Origin: Gammaproteobacteria bacterium Ga0077554
GTDB lineage: Bacteria; Pseudomonadota; Gammaproteobacteria; Ga0077554; Ga007554
Assembly (NCBI GenBank): GCA_001464585.1
Contig: LNFF01000008.1
Coordinates: 62,001 to 126,000 of the forward strand
DNA: 64,000 nucleotides
Direction of reading: 5' to 3'
In this document: piece by piece, positions 25,122-34,650 of the stretch
How the letters are laid out: each line of letters begins with the position of its first letter
Position numbering within the stretch: position 1 is the stretch's first letter
Notes under the pieces: model-generated
What the model was told of the DNA's origin: nothing
Seen by the model: only the letters and a program-made list of their open reading frames with translations
Databases searched by the model: none
Made by a program: the position numbers and the translations under genes

Positions 25122-26948
25122 ATGAGCGCTGATCTAGCTGATCCAAACGGGAAATCCCCTGATTTAAACGGGCAACGCCCTGCAAAAAGCGCCGCGATGG
25201 TTTACCGTCGCTTGTTGAAATACGCAGTGCCGTACTGGAAACGCTTTTCCGTGGCAGTCATTGCCATGGTATTTTTTGCCGCCACCGACACTGGTTTTGC
25301 GGCGCTGATGCAACCCATGCTGGATGGCAGTTTTGTCAAGAAAGACCCCGCTACCATCAGCCTGATTCCCCTGATGATCATCGGCCTGTTTTTGGTGCGC
25401 GGCGTGGCTGGTTTTTTGTCTTCTTATGGCATGGCTTGGGTAGGCAGACAGATTATTAATGACATGCGGCGGCAAATGTTTAATCATCTGTTGCGCTTGC
25501 CCGCTCCTTTTTACGACAGCAACCCTTCCGGGCAATTGATTTCAAAATTGATCTACGATGTAGAGCAGGTTTCACAGGCCTCTACCAATTCTGTCACCAT
25601 TATTATCCGCGATACACTCACCGTTATTGGCCTGTTGTCCTGGATGTTTTATCTTAACTGGAAACTGGCGCTGATCTTTCTGGTGATTGGGCCGTTCATT
25701 GCAATTTTGGTGGTCTATGTGAACAAGCGTTTTCGCCGCATTAGCGCCAGCATCCAGAACAGTATGGGCGGTGTCACGCAAGCGGCCGAAGATGCCATTC
25801 AAGGGCAACGCGTCATCAAGATTTTTGGTGGCCAGACATATGAAGCTGATCGCTTTGAGGAAATCAATGAAGCCAATCGTCGGCAAAATATGAAAATGAC
25901 AGCCACGCGTGAAGCAAGCGTGCCGTTTATTCAGTTTCTTGCCGCCTGCGCTTTAGCCGGCATCGTTTATCTGGCAACGCTCGACTCGATGCTGGCAACC
26001 ATTACCGTGGGGACGTTCATGTCATTTATTGTGGCGCTGATGATGTTATTGGCACCCATCAAACGCCTCACCACCGTGCATTCATCCATTCAGCGCGGCA
26101 TTGTTGCCTCTGAAAGCATTTTTGAGTTGCTGGATCGTGATCTTGAAAAAGACACCGGCAAAGTACATATGCAGCGCGCGCGGGGCGTTGTCGAATACAG
26201 CAATGTTTCATTTACCTACGATGCGGCAAAGGGCAGGGTGCTGGAAAACATCAGCTTCAAGGCTGAGCCGGGCCAAACCATCGCGTTCGTGGGGCGTTCT
26301 GGCAGTGGCAAGTCTACCCTGGTAAGTTTGTTGCCGCGTTTTTATGATGTGCAGATGGGAAGTGTGAGTATTGATGGGCACGATATTCGTGAAATCACCC
26401 TGGATAATCTACGTGATCAGGTGGCGTTGGTCGGCCAGGATGTGACACTGTTTAATGACACGATCGCCAATAATATTGCCTATGGATCGTTGCACAAAGT
26501 CACGCAGGATGACATTGTGCATGCGGCTGAATCTGCTCACGCCATGGAATTTATTCGCCAGTTACCGCAAGGCTTGCAAACCATGATTGGCGAGAAGGGC
26601 GTGTTATTGTCAGGCGGACAGCGGCAGCGTTTGGCCATCGCCCGCGCCTTGCTGAAAGATGCGCCGATCCTGATTCTGGATGAAGCCACCGCGTCGCTGG
26701 ACACCGAGTCAGAGCGCTATATTCAGGCGGCATTAATTCAATTGGTGCGCAATCGCACCACGCTGGTGATTGCGCATCGTTTATCTACCATTGAACGCGC
26801 CGACATGATTATTGTGATGAACCAGGGCAGGATTGTCGAGCAGGGAAAACATGCTGAATTGCTGGCGCGCGGCAGTCATTACGCCAGTTTGCATCGCATG
26901 CAATTTGCAGCGTCCCCTATCATTGTCCCAGCCAGCTCCCTTGTGTGA
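25122..26948 (+). CDS. msbA: Lipid A export ATP-binding/permease protein MsbA
   Basis: About 608 residues from the ATG at 25122, one base after the exbD stop. An N-terminal exporter domain with six helices is followed by an ATPase with Walker A 'GRSGSGKSTLVSLLPRFYD', signature 'LSGGQRQRLAIARALL' and Walker B 'ILILDEATASLD'. MsbA flips lipid A-core across the inner membrane. The neighbours lpxK and kdsB support this over a generic exporter role. The frame is open further upstream inside exbD, but that part has no homology. The N-terminal 25 residues are more polar than usual. Confidence 0.92.
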   Translation: MSADLADPNGKSPDLNGQRPAKSAAMVYRRLLKYAVPYWKRFSVAVIAMVFFAATDTGFAALMQPMLDGSFVKKDPATISLIPLMIIGLFLVRGVAGFLSSYGMAWVGRQIINDMRRQMFNHLLRLPAPFYDSNPSGQLISKLIYDVEQVSQASTNSVTIIIRDTLTVIGLLSWMFYLNWKLALIFLVIGPFIAILVVYVNKRFRRISASIQNSMGGVTQAAEDAIQGQRVIKIFGGQTYEADRFEEINEANRRQNMKMTATREASVPFIQFLAACALAGIVYLATLDSMLATITVGTFMSFIVALMMLLAPIKRLTTVHSSIQRGIVASESIFELLDRDLEKDTGKVHMQRARGVVEYSNVSFTYDAAKGRVLENISFKAEPGQTIAFVGRSGSGKSTLVSLLPRFYDVQMGSVSIDGHDIREITLDNLRDQVALVGQDVTLFNDTIANNIAYGSLHKVTQDDIVHAAESAHAMEFIRQLPQGLQTMIGEKGVLLSGGQRQRLAIARALLKDAPILILDEATASLDTESERYIQAALIQLVRNRTTLVIAHRLSTIERADMIIVMNQGRIVEQGKHAELLARGSHYASLHRMQFAASPIIVPASSLV

Positions 26949-26955
26949 TGCAGGC

Positions 26956-28077
26956 ATGCGGCGGCTAGATTATTATTGGTATCACAAACATCCGCTGGTG
27001 ATGTTACTGGTTCCCTTATCATGGCTGTTTTGTATGGTGGGTATTCTGCGGCGCAAAGCCTATCAGGCACATCTGTTAAAAGTAACCCGGCTGCCTGTAC
27101 CCGTGATTATCGTGGGTAACATTAGCGTGGGTGGTACGGGTAAAACGCCTTTGGTCGTGTGGCTGGTAGATTTCCTGAAACAGGCGGGGTATAAGCCCGC
27201 CATTATCAGTCGTGGTTATGGCGGAGCCGCGCAGAAATGGCCGCAGCGCGTGCTGCCAGACAGTGATGCTGCATCAGTAGGTGATGAAGCCGTGCTGTTG
27301 GCGCGGCGCTGTGATTGCCCGATGGCCGTTGCCCCCAACCGTGTTGCAGCCGCGCGGATGGTGCTGGAAAATAACGGATGCGACATCATCGTGTGTGATG
27401 ATGGATTGCAACACTACGCATTGGCACGGGACATCGAAATTGCCGTGATTGATGGTGTGCGGCGCTTTGGCAATGGATACTGTTTGCCGGCTGGCCCATT
27501 ACGTGAGCCGCCGGACCGTTTGGACGGTGTAGATTTTGTGGTAGTGAACGGCGAGGCTACCGGAACTATAAACCAGGCGGCGGTTCTTGCGGAACCCTTC
27601 GCTTACGCTCTTCCCTGCGCTCACCGCACTTGGGCATCCGCCGTGCAGGGATGCACAAGTGCCGCCAGAGGCAGGAGGCCGAAAGCGGCCTGCCCGACGC
27701 AATTTTCCATGCGTCTTCATCCTGGTGCGTTGCGGCAGGTAAATGGTGATAATAAAATCTGCGATCTGGATGTGTTTCACGGACAGGTTGTGCATGCGGT
27801 GGCTGGCATTGGCCATCCCGCGCGGTTTTTTCAGTATTTGAAAGGATCAGGGATAGAAATTATAGAACATGCATTTCCTGATCATCATCCGTTTACAGCG
27901 CAGGATATACAGTTCGGCGATGATGCCAGCGTAATAATGACAGAAAAAGATGCAGTCAAATGCCGCGATTTTGCGCGTGAAAACCATTGGTATATGCCAG
28001 TTGATGCGCAGTTGGATTCTGAATTTGGCGAACGCCTGCTGAAGCAATTAAAAATGAGGAAGGTAAGCAATGGATAG
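26956..28077 (+). CDS. lpxK: Tetraacyldisaccharide 4'-kinase LpxK with an internal repeat-derived insertion
   Basis: A 373-residue lipid A kinase; about 330 is usual. '[20 protein letters not shown]' near 55-75 is the Walker A region, followed by 'IISRGYGG', '[11 protein letters not shown]' and '[20 protein letters not shown]'. LpxK phosphorylates the 4' position of the lipid A precursor. Between 'VDFVVVNGE' and '[16 protein letters not shown]' there are about 40 extra residues (roughly 213-255) of unusual composition. They are encoded by palindromic DNA at 27600-27710 containing the same hairpin as in livF and hprK (27638-27663). The frame stays open, so the protein is probably made. The stop overlaps the next gene by 8 bases. 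Confidence 0.92.
   Translation: MRRLDYYWYHKHPLVMLLVPLSWLFCMVGILRRKAYQAHLLKVTRLPVPVIIVGNISVGGTGKTPLVVWLVDFLKQAGYKPAIISRGYGGAAQKWPQRVLPDSDAASVGDEAVLLARRCDCPMAVAPNRVAAARMVLENNGCDIIVCDDGLQHYALARDIEIAVIDGVRRFGNGYCLPAGPLREPPDRLDGVDFVVVNGEATGTINQAAVLAEPFAYALPCAHRTWASAVQGCTSAARGRRPKAACPTQFSMRLHPGALRQVNGDNKICDLDVFHGQVVHAVAGIGHPARFFQYLKGSGIEIIEHAFPDHHPFTAQDIQFGDDASVIMTEKDAVKCRDFARENHWYMPVDAQLDSEFGERLLKQLKMRKVSNG
27638..27663 (+). repeat. Protein-embedded hairpin repeat, copy in lpxK
   Basis: The same 26-base unit on the coding strand, stem GTGCA/TGCAC, read as S-A-V-Q-G-C-T-S-A at about residues 228-236 of LpxK. It is nested in a larger palindrome at 27626-27662 (GCACTTGGGCATCC pairing with GGATGCACAAGTGC, one mismatch). 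Confidence 0.85.
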
Positions 28078-28249
28078 AAAATTACTCGATATTCTGGTGT
28101 GTCCGCTATGCAAAGGGCCATTAGTCTACAAAAAAGCAGCAGAAGAATTGATTTGCAAGCCAGACCGTCTGGCGTACCCCATCCGTGATGAAATACCCGT
28201 GATGCTCGAAGAAGAGGCGCGTCATGTCGGTGCAGAGGAAGAAATCTGA
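28070..28249 (+). CDS. UPF0434/Trm112-family protein (YcaR-like)
   Basis: A 59-residue protein starting '[20 protein letters not shown]'. The Cys pair CPLC (residues 11 and 14) and '[13 protein letters not shown]' near 34-46 match the short Trm112-like UPF0434 family, regularly found between lpxK and kdsB. The ATG overlaps the lpxK stop by 8 bases, with AGGAAGG upstream as ribosome site. The kdsB GTG follows on the base after its stop. Trm112 proteins activate methyltransferases in eukaryotes and archaea; the role of the bacterial short form is not settled. Confidence 0.9.
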   Translation: MDRKLLDILVCPLCKGPLVYKKAAEELICKPDRLAYPIRDEIPVMLEEEARHVGAEEEI

Positions 28250-29014
28250 GTGATTTTTTGCGTCGTCATTCCAGCACGTTATGCCTCCAGCCGCTTGCCA
28301 GGCAAGCCGTTGCTGGACATTGCGGGTAAGCCGATGATCCAGCATGTTTATGAGCGTGCTGTGCAGAGTGGCGCAACAGAAGTGGTGATTGCCACGGATG
28401 ATGAACGTATCCGTCAAGTGGCCGCTGATTTTGGCGCACTGGTGTGCATGACAGCCGCGCACCATCCCACCGGTACCGATCGCCTCGCTGAAGTGGCACG
28501 CTTACGCGGCTATACCAGCCAACATATTATTGTTAACCTGCAAGGCGACGAACCCCTCATGCCGCCTGCGTTGATTCGGCAGGTTGCTGAAAATCTGCAA
28601 TCCCACCCGCAGGCCAGCGCAGCTACTTTATGTGAGCGTATCACCTCATCCGCAGAATTGTTTGATCCGCATCTGGTGAAAGTCGTCATGGACAAACAGA
28701 GTTACGCGCTGTATTTCAGCCGTGCCCCGATACCGTGGGATCGTGACGCCTTTGGCCAGACGCCGGATGCAGCCAACGGATTACCCGCGCGTTCGGAGCA
28801 TTACCGGCACATCGGTTTGTATGCCTACCGCGCGGAATTTTTGCAGGATTATGTGCAATGGCCTCCGTGTATTATTGAACAAACTGAATCATTGGAACAA
28901 TTGCGTATCTTATGGAATGGGCACACACTACACGTTGCCGAGGCACTGGAAAACCCCGGCATTGGTGTTGATACAGCAGAGGATTTGGCACGGGTGCAGC
29001 AGCTTCTGAAGTGA
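28250..29014 (+). CDS. kdsB: CMP-Kdo synthetase (3-deoxy-manno-octulosonate cytidylyltransferase) KdsB
   Basis: A 254-residue nucleotidyltransferase. 'VVIPARYASSRLPGKPLLD' at the N-terminus is the CTP-binding loop, followed by 'TDRLAEVA', 'NLQGDEPLMPPALI' and 'HIGLYAYRAEFLQDYVQWPP'. It activates Kdo as CMP-Kdo for LPS inner core synthesis. The GTG start immediately follows the stop of the UPF0434 gene. KdsC of the same pathway is encoded at 42411. Directly after its stop lies a MITE-like element. Confidence 0.95.
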   Translation: MIFCVVIPARYASSRLPGKPLLDIAGKPMIQHVYERAVQSGATEVVIATDDERIRQVAADFGALVCMTAAHHPTGTDRLAEVARLRGYTSQHIIVNLQGDEPLMPPALIRQVAENLQSHPQASAATLCERITSSAELFDPHLVKVVMDKQSYALYFSRAPIPWDRDAFGQTPDAANGLPARSEHYRHIGLYAYRAEFLQDYVQWPPCIIEQTESLEQLRILWNGHTLHVAEALENPGIGVDTAEDLARVQQLLK

Positions 29015-29151
29015 TAATCCCCATGCTTGTTAGAAGCGCCTATATCTTTCTCAAGATCATTTTATTGTCATTTCGAGCGTAGCGAGAAATCCTTAAGATT
29101 CCTCACATGCGTTCGGAATGACAGGTGTTGTTTTTAACAAGAATTGGAATA
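29015..29151. mobile_element. MITE-like element D, copy 2 (about 137 bp)
   Basis: Reverse-orientation copy of the element at 14803-14940, with similarity continuous from end to end. The terminal inverted repeats are 'CATGCTTGTTAGAAG' on the left and 'TTAACAAGAATTGGAATAA' on the right. The centre is 'GTCATTTCGAGCGTAGCGAG' to 'GCGTTCGGAATGACAG'. It sits between the kdsB stop and the phosphatase gene and adds a strong hairpin to the transcript. No coding capacity. Confidence 0.72.
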
Positions 29152-29256
29152 AAGACAGGGATTATGCTTAAAAAATTGTGGCGACTATTTAGCCCTAAAA
29201 AAGTGGAGCTGCAAAATCTCACCGACTTAAATAATAAACGTGCATTGGAGCAAAAA

Positions 29257-29736
29257 ATGGTACGTGTTCTTTTTGTTTGCATGGGCAATATTTGTCGTTC
29301 TCCCACCGCAGAAGGCGTGTTTCAATCATTGTTGAAACAGCACGCTCTCGAAGAGATGGTCGGGGTTGATTCGGCGGGTACACATGCCTATCACATTGGT
29401 CATGGCCCTGATCGGCGCTCCCAGGCGGCGGCATTGCGCCGTGGCGTTGATATCAGCACGCAAAGTGCGCGCCGTGTTGAAGTGGCTGATTTTGAAATGT
29501 TTGAATATGTGCTGGCGATGGACGAAGAAAATATGGCGGCATTGCATGAAATTTGCCCGCCAGAATATCGGCATAGAGTGCAGCTTTTTCTCGCATACGC
29601 CCCGCATTTAAATATAAGGGAAGTGCCGGATCCTTATTATGGAGGATTAAACGGCTTTGAGCGTGTGCTGGATTTAATTGAGGCCGCCGCGCAGGGGCTG
29701 GTGGATGACATCAAGCGCAAACACTTGCCCACCTGA
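29257..29736 (+). CDS. Low-molecular-weight protein-tyrosine phosphatase
   Basis: A 159-residue enzyme with the P-loop 'VLFVCMGNICRSPTAEG' (Cys8, Arg14) at its very start and the general-acid loop 'VPDPYYGGLNGFERVLDLIE' near 125-145. Bacterial members dephosphorylate tyrosine kinases that control exopolysaccharide export, or other phosphotyrosine proteins. The ATG at 29257 is chosen because it has GGAG six bases upstream and gives the family length. An ATG at 29164 in the same frame would add 31 basic residues. It lies between kdsB and the convergent rne gene. Confidence 0.88.
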   Translation: MVRVLFVCMGNICRSPTAEGVFQSLLKQHALEEMVGVDSAGTHAYHIGHGPDRRSQAAALRRGVDISTQSARRVEVADFEMFEYVLAMDEENMAALHEICPPEYRHRVQLFLAYAPHLNIREVPDPYYGGLNGFERVLDLIEAAAQGLVDDIKRKHLPT

Positions 29737-29775
29737 ACCCGAGATTGGCGCGTGCCATTCATGATATGAATAAGA

Positions 29776-29798
29776 GTGGGCACACAAGGCGTGCCCAC
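29776..29798. terminator. Hairpin between the convergent phosphatase and rne genes
   Basis: GTGGGCAC (29776-29783) and GTGCCCAC (29791-29798) pair perfectly with a 7-base loop, in the 73-base gap between two convergent stops. A T-rich stretch follows on both sides (TCTTATT on the minus strand, ATTTTACT after a short gap on the plus strand). It may act as a bidirectional terminator. Confidence 0.5.
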
Positions 29799-29809
29799 GC
29801 TGCGGGATT

Positions 29810-32644
29810 TTACTCTGCGTTTGATGAATCTTTAACGCTTCCTGCTATCGGTGGCGTAGATTCAACTGACGCCGACTCGGGACGCGGCCGGTAAGGATTG
29901 CTGCGCGGTGGGTAGGGGGGTAAGCCACCGCCCGGTTTTTCTATGCCCGACACTGTGCTGGCGCTTTCATTGATACTGGCGATGGTATTGGTGCGGGGTT
30001 CCGGTGTTGCAGCAAGCGACGCGCTGGAGTTCACGCCTGCATTTTCATTAGGCGCGCTGTCCAAGGATGCACGAGGAGTCTCGTCAGAGGGGGCTCGCGG
30101 CACTTGTCCATGCGTGGACGGCGCAGGTTGTTGAGCTTCCCTCTCCTGCGTTGGCGCAACATTTGGCATGGCAGCGGGGCTGCTGGTATGAGAGATTACT
30201 GCTGGTTCTGAAGAATGCTCATCCTCATGCGCGTCTGCCCCCGCAGTGCTGAAAACACCTGAGGATTCCGCTGATTTGTTATCATTGCTGGGGCTGCGTC
30301 CATCTTTACGACGGCGCCGTCCACCGCGTCGACCGCGTCGACCGCCGGGGCGTGTACCAGCCGGTCGGGGTGTAAATCCAATACCCTCATCAGCCGGTGC
30401 CACATTCTCGCCTTCAGTAACAACCTCAGCCATCACCGCCGGGCTTGTTTCACCTATGAGAATAACATCTGCGGGGCGCGCCTGGGCGATAGGCTGCGGC
30501 AGGCGCGGTGCCTGTTGCTCTTCTTCCGCAGCAGGGTGTGCGAGGCGTGCCAAGGGAGTGGGAGGAGGTAACATCATGCTGGAAGAAGCAGCCACTGCAG
30601 AGGGACGTGCAGGCGGGGTAGACGCTTTCATGGCTGGCATAGGTGCATTTGCTTTGGGTGCCGCCACCCCCGCCGCTTCGGCGGAAGGTTGTTGTGGTTG
30701 CTTGCGGTCTTCCCCGGATGCGCGAGGTGGCCGATTGCGTGGGTTGTCACGCCGCGGTTTGTTTTGCCCCTGCCCCTCACTTTGGCCCTGTTTTTGATTA
30801 TTAGGGTTGGTTTGAGTGCGTGATTGCTGTTCACTGCGCGGTGGCCGTGAAGCTTGCTTCTTGTGCGGCTCTGCCCTGCGGCGCGGCGCTACGGTTTCGT
30901 CTGTGCTAATAGAGGTCGTCGAGGGCTGGCTGCCCCCAAATAAATTCGCCCACAGACGTTTGATAAAACCACCTTCCGCTGCTTTAGAGTGCGCTTCTGT
31001 TACAGGCGCGGACGTGGTGGGCATGGGCGCAGGTGTAGCAGGTATAACGCCCTTCACGGCAGGCTCTTCCGCGATGACCTTTTTAGCGGTGGTGTCTTGG
31101 GCCGTTACTGTTTCCGGTGCGGTCATCAGTTGATAACTGGCAGGTGCGGCGCCGTCGCGTGACATTTCTTCGACCTCATCGGCGCGCAAACGCTTCACTT
31201 CATAATGCGGCGTAACAAATGCCGGATTGGGAATCAGCACCACGCGGGTGCCATGACGTGCTTCTGCCATGCTGATAACACTGCGTTTTTCATTCAGCAA
31301 GAAACTGGCAACATCCACTGGCACTTGTACGATCACTTGTGCGGTGCGGTCTTTGGAGCCTTCTTCTTCGATAAGTCGCAAAATCGACAGCGCCAATGAT
31401 TCCACGGTGCGGATATGGCCGTGACCCTCGCAGCGCGGGCACACTATTTCACTGAATTCGCCGAGTGATGGACGCAGGCGCTGGCGTGACATTTCCAACA
31501 AACCGAAGCGTGAAATGCGCCCGATCTGCACGCGCGCGCGATCCATTTTCAGCGCGTCTTTCATGCGATTTTCCACTTCACGCTGATTGCGTGCCGGGGT
31601 CATATCAATGAAGTCGATAACTACCAGACCACCCAGATCACGCAGACGCAACTGGCGCGCAATTTCATCGGCTGCTTCCAGATTGGTGTTCAGCGCGGTT
31701 TCTTCAATATCACTGCCTTTGGTGGCGCGTCCGGAATTGATGTCGATGGCGACCATCGCTTCGGTGTGATCAATAACAATGGCGCCGCCGGAGGGCAGGC
31801 GCACTTCGTGCTGAAATGCGGTTTCGATCTGGCTTTCAATCTGATAACGTGAAAACAATGGCACGCTATCCTGATAAAGTTTGATCTTGTTGATGTTCTG
31901 CGGCATCACCTGCTGCATGAAGTCGCGGCCCTGTTGGAACACCGCCGGGTCGTCAATCAGGATCTCGCCAATATCCTGGCGAAAATAATCGCGGATAGCG
32001 CGAATGATAATGTTGCTTTCCTGGTAGATCAGGAAGGGCGCGGCCTGCTCGCGTGACGCTTCTTCAATGGCGGTCCACAAGCGCAGCAGATAGTCTAAAT
32101 CCCACTGCAATTCTTCGCCGCTTTTACCTACCCCGGCGGTACGCACGATTAAACCCATGGTGTCGGGAATGGCCAGGTCAGCCATAATGTCGCGTAATTC
32201 GCTGCGGTCTTCGCCTTCAATACGGCGCGATACGCCACCGGCACGCGGATTGTTGGGCATTAACACCAGATAACGTCCGGCCAGGCTGATAAACGTGGTT
32301 AGCGCGGCGCCTTTATTGCCGCGTTCTTCCTTGTCGATCTGCACCATCACTTCCTGGCCTTCGCGCAACACGTCTTTAATGTTGACGCGGCCGCCTTCGG
32401 CAGTGCGGGAGAAATAGCTTGGGGAGATTTCCTTTAGCGGCAAAAAGCCGTGGCGCTCGGAACCATATTCAACAAATGCGGCTTCCAGGCTAGGCTCGAT
32501 GCGGGTAATTTTACCTTTGTAAATGTTGGATTTTTTCTGCTCTCTTGAAGGTGTTTCAATATCCAGGTCGTAAAGTTTTTGCCCATCAACCATCGCTACG
32601 CGCAACTCTTCTGGTTGCGTAGCGTTTATTAACATTCTTTTCAT
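29810..32644 (-). CDS. rne: Ribonuclease E
   Basis: A 944-residue endoribonuclease and degradosome scaffold. The start '[20 protein letters not shown]' is canonical. An S1 domain covers about 37-120 ('[19 protein letters not shown]'), the catalytic DNase-I-like domain carries '[12 protein letters not shown]' near 300 and '[20 protein letters not shown]' near 345, and the zinc-link '[12 protein letters not shown]' lies near 404-415. The C-terminal 400 residues are disordered, rich in Pro, Ala, Arg and Gln, with Arg-rich patches ('[17 protein letters not shown]') for RNA binding. A copy of the dispersed hairpin seen in livF, lpxK and hprK lies at 30099-30123 within this tail, in another frame. 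A 1-kb gap precedes the gene. Confidence 0.95.
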   Translation of the reverse strand: MKRMLINATQPEELRVAMVDGQKLYDLDIETPSREQKKSNIYKGKITRIEPSLEAAFVEYGSERHGFLPLKEISPSYFSRTAEGGRVNIKDVLREGQEVMVQIDKEERGNKGAALTTFISLAGRYLVLMPNNPRAGGVSRRIEGEDRSELRDIMADLAIPDTMGLIVRTAGVGKSGEELQWDLDYLLRLWTAIEEASREQAAPFLIYQESNIIIRAIRDYFRQDIGEILIDDPAVFQQGRDFMQQVMPQNINKIKLYQDSVPLFSRYQIESQIETAFQHEVRLPSGGAIVIDHTEAMVAIDINSGRATKGSDIEETALNTNLEAADEIARQLRLRDLGGLVVIDFIDMTPARNQREVENRMKDALKMDRARVQIGRISRFGLLEMSRQRLRPSLGEFSEIVCPRCEGHGHIRTVESLALSILRLIEEEGSKDRTAQVIVQVPVDVASFLLNEKRSVISMAEARHGTRVVLIPNPAFVTPHYEVKRLRADEVEEMSRDGAAPASYQLMTAPETVTAQDTTAKKVIAEEPAVKGVIPATPAPMPTTSAPVTEAHSKAAEGGFIKRLWANLFGGSQPSTTSISTDETVAPRRRAEPHKKQASRPPRSEQQSRTQTNPNNQKQGQSEGQGQNKPRRDNPRNRPPRASGEDRKQPQQPSAEAAGVAAPKANAPMPAMKASTPPARPSAVAASSSMMLPPPTPLARLAHPAAEEEQQAPRLPQPIAQARPADVILIGETSPAVMAEVVTEGENVAPADEGIGFTPRPAGTRPGGRRGRRGGRRRRKDGRSPSNDNKSAESSGVFSTAGADAHEDEHSSEPAVISHTSSPAAMPNVAPTQEREAQQPAPSTHGQVPRAPSDETPRASLDSAPNENAGVNSSASLAATPEPRTNTIASINESASTVSGIEKPGGGLPPYPPRSNPYRPRPESASVESTPPIAGSVKDSSNAE
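30099..30123 (-). repeat. Protein-embedded hairpin repeat, copy in the rne tail
   Basis: A 25-base unit with the stem changed on both sides to GTCCA/TGGAC, and the conserved GGCACTTG and ACGGCG flanks. It is read in a different frame from the other copies (S-T-H-G-Q-V-P-R) within the disordered C-terminal tail of RNase E. Five of 26 positions differ from the livF copy. Confidence 0.65.
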
Positions 32645-33666
32645 GTGTTGTTATATCTCGCATGCTCGACCACTGGCACGGTATGGAGTGCGTGGAGTCA
32701 GGCTGAACCAGGGCGCGATACGGACGGATTAAGCGCATTGATGAGATATACAATGGCCAGAGCAGCGGGAAAAAAGCATTCCTGATGATTTTTGCGTTTG
32801 CATTGCTTCGTCTTTGCCTTTTAACAGGTAAAGGTACAGGGCAAGCGACAAGCGCTATACCCTTAAGACAGCAAGATGAAACCAAAAAACCATGTTTCAG
32901 GTTTTTTGCCGCAAAATCAACATGGGGCGAGGGTGAAGTATTTCCATCTGACCTTGCGTGACTCATCAAGAGTCGTCAGGCCAAATGGTTTCAACCCTGC
33001 CGCCACACAATCCCCCGGTTATCGGGTGCCCTTTTACTGGGCGTGGATTGTGTGCTTAAGAATTACTTTACACGCGCTGGCGTATATCAATCGTTTACGC
33101 ATCAACCCGACAGCGACTCGCCTGAAAATCAGCGCGGCTCGATCTGGGCGCTTCTGGAGATTTGTTAAAGCTGTCTGCGCGGCGCTCTTATCTGTCCCCG
33201 GAGTTGCCGGGGGTGCGCTACCGCCACTCTATGCAAGGTGGAGGAGCGCGCCGCATTCTCAGCCAGATCAAATCTCTACAAAACACCGGTCACTGCATGT
33301 CGTGGTGTGAGAGCATATTTTTTACCGCTCATTTAAAGGGTTGAGCGATATTAAACCCATGTGAAGACCTGACATTCTGGTTTTAGCGGTCTTCGTTGCT
33401 TTTTAATAAATGATGAAACCCATCTGTGGTGCGTGAAATCGCTTATTTCCCAACGCCAAGACATTGGGGAGTATAATTCTAAAACCGGGTAACCCATTGC
33501 TTCTTAGCTGTTGGAACCCGTCGGGATATTTCCAGCGACCTGTCCAGCGTTCTGTCACCAGAGTCCGCGCATCCTAATACAAGCGAACACGCATATTACG
33601 ATCATACTATAACATGTTTACAAAAAGCATCAATATCTATCGATAAACTGTTATTATTGTAACTCT
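32645..33666. other. Gene-free 1-kb interval between divergent rne and rluC; structured leader candidate
   Basis: No convincing protein gene lies here; open frames in it show no homology. RNase E leaders are often long and fold into hairpins that let the enzyme control its own mRNA. A branched structure can be drawn at 33177-33254. The outer arms are GCGGCGCTC and GAGCGCGCCGC. Inside are a perfect CCCCGG/CCGGGG hairpin at 33196-33212 and a CCAC/GTGG hairpin at 33224-33241. It would lie about 530-610 bases before the rne start codon. Alternatively it is part of a small RNA on the plus strand ending at the terminator-like hairpin at 33363. Confidence 0.4.
33363..33404 (+). terminator. Terminator-like hairpin upstream of rluC
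   Basis: GAAGACC (33363-33369) and GGTCTTC (33388-33394) form a seven-base stem, followed on the plus strand by GTTGCTTTTTAAT. A terminator here, with no annotated gene upstream on this strand, raises the possibility of an unrecognised small RNA transcribed rightward from the rne-rluC interval. The stem is short and its 18-base loop weakens the call. Confidence 0.4.
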
Positions 33667-34650
33667 ATGACGATATCTCCACAGCCTAAAACCGCCCCCG
33701 CCCCGCGTATTCTTGAAGTTGATGCTTCCCACGAAGGTCAGCGTATAGACAATTTTTTGATGACGTCCCTCAAGGGCGTCCCCAGAAGTCATATCTATCG
33801 CGTGCTGCGCACCGGTGAAGTGCGGGTCAACAAAGGTCGCATTAAACCCACTTACCGCGTGCAGGAAGGGGATTTGGTGCGTATTCCGCCCATTCATACC
33901 GCCGAGCCTGGCGCGGCGCCGAATCCCGGTGCGCGCGTTCTTGATTTGATCTCCAAAAGCATTATCTATGAAGATAAGGGTTTGATTGTTATCAATAAAC
34001 CCCCGGGGATCGCCGTGCATGGAGGCAGCGGATTAAGTTATGGGGTGATTGAGGCGCTGCGCATTGCGCGACCTGATGTGCCTGATCTGGAGCTGGTGCA
34101 TCGTCTCGACCGGGAAACCTCGGGTTGTTTGATGATCGCCAAAAAACGGAGCGTGCTGCGCGGCTTGCATGACCTGCTGCGCGGTGACCGGGAGGACAGT
34201 GGCGCCGTAGACAAGCGCTATCTGGCCCTGGTGCAGGGGCGCTGGGAAGGGGGGCGGCAAACGGTGGATGCCAGCCTGCTCAAGAATCAGCTCAGCTCGG
34301 GCGAGCGCATCGTGCGCGTGTCCGACACGGGCAAGGCGTCCACCAGCCTGTTTCAGCCGCAGGCTATTTATGCGCAGGCGAGCCTGGTGGAAGTGCGGCC
34401 GCTGACAGGCCGTACCCATCAGATTCGCGTGCATGCGGCGCACATTGACCGCCCGATTGCCGGTGACGATAAATACGGCAATGAGGATTTTAACAAGCGT
34501 ATGGCGACGCTGGGTTTGAAGCGGCTGTTTCTTCATGCGCATTCGCTGTCGTTTGAATTGCCGGATACCGGGCAGCAGATCAGCGTGAGCGCGCCGCTGG
34601 ACGATGAATTGAAAGCAGTGTTACAACGCGTGTCGCAACATCCCCCATGA
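33667..34650 (+). CDS. rluC: 23S rRNA pseudouridine synthase RluC
   Basis: A 327-residue RluA-family enzyme. An S4 RNA-binding domain ('EGQRIDNFLMTSLKGVPRSH', 'VRVNKGRIKPTYRVQEGD') is followed by the catalytic domain with 'LELVHRLDRETSGCLMIAKK' near 140-160, where the Asp in HRLDRETSG is the nucleophile, and 'RPLTGRTHQIRVHAAHIDRP' near 240. RluC converts three uridines in 23S rRNA. Its position divergent from rne is typical of gammaproteobacteria and supports the choice over RluD. The next gene overlaps by four bases (ATGA). Confidence 0.92.
   Translation: MTISPQPKTAPAPRILEVDASHEGQRIDNFLMTSLKGVPRSHIYRVLRTGEVRVNKGRIKPTYRVQEGDLVRIPPIHTAEPGAAPNPGARVLDLISKSIIYEDKGLIVINKPPGIAVHGGSGLSYGVIEALRIARPDVPDLELVHRLDRETSGCLMIAKKRSVLRGLHDLLRGDREDSGAVDKRYLALVQGRWEGGRQTVDASLLKNQLSSGERIVRVSDTGKASTSLFQPQAIYAQASLVEVRPLTGRTHQIRVHAAHIDRPIAGDDKYGNEDFNKRMATLGLKRLFLHAHSLSFELPDTGQQISVSAPLDDELKAVLQRVSQHPP

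Noticed and set aside
27600-27710. Frameshift or sequencing error in lpxK
   Set aside because: The frame stays open before, through and after the extra segment, and the same unit occurs in livF and hprK, so an in-frame repeat insertion explains it better.
30246-30797. 183-codon plus-strand open frame inside rne
   Set aside because: Antisense of the Arg/Pro/Ala-rich tail of RNase E; Gly/Arg/Ser composition arises from GC-rich codons.
32876-33310. 144-codon open frame in the rne-rluC gap
   Set aside because: No ribosome site, no homology, and it covers the hairpin-rich region; non-coding leader is more likely.
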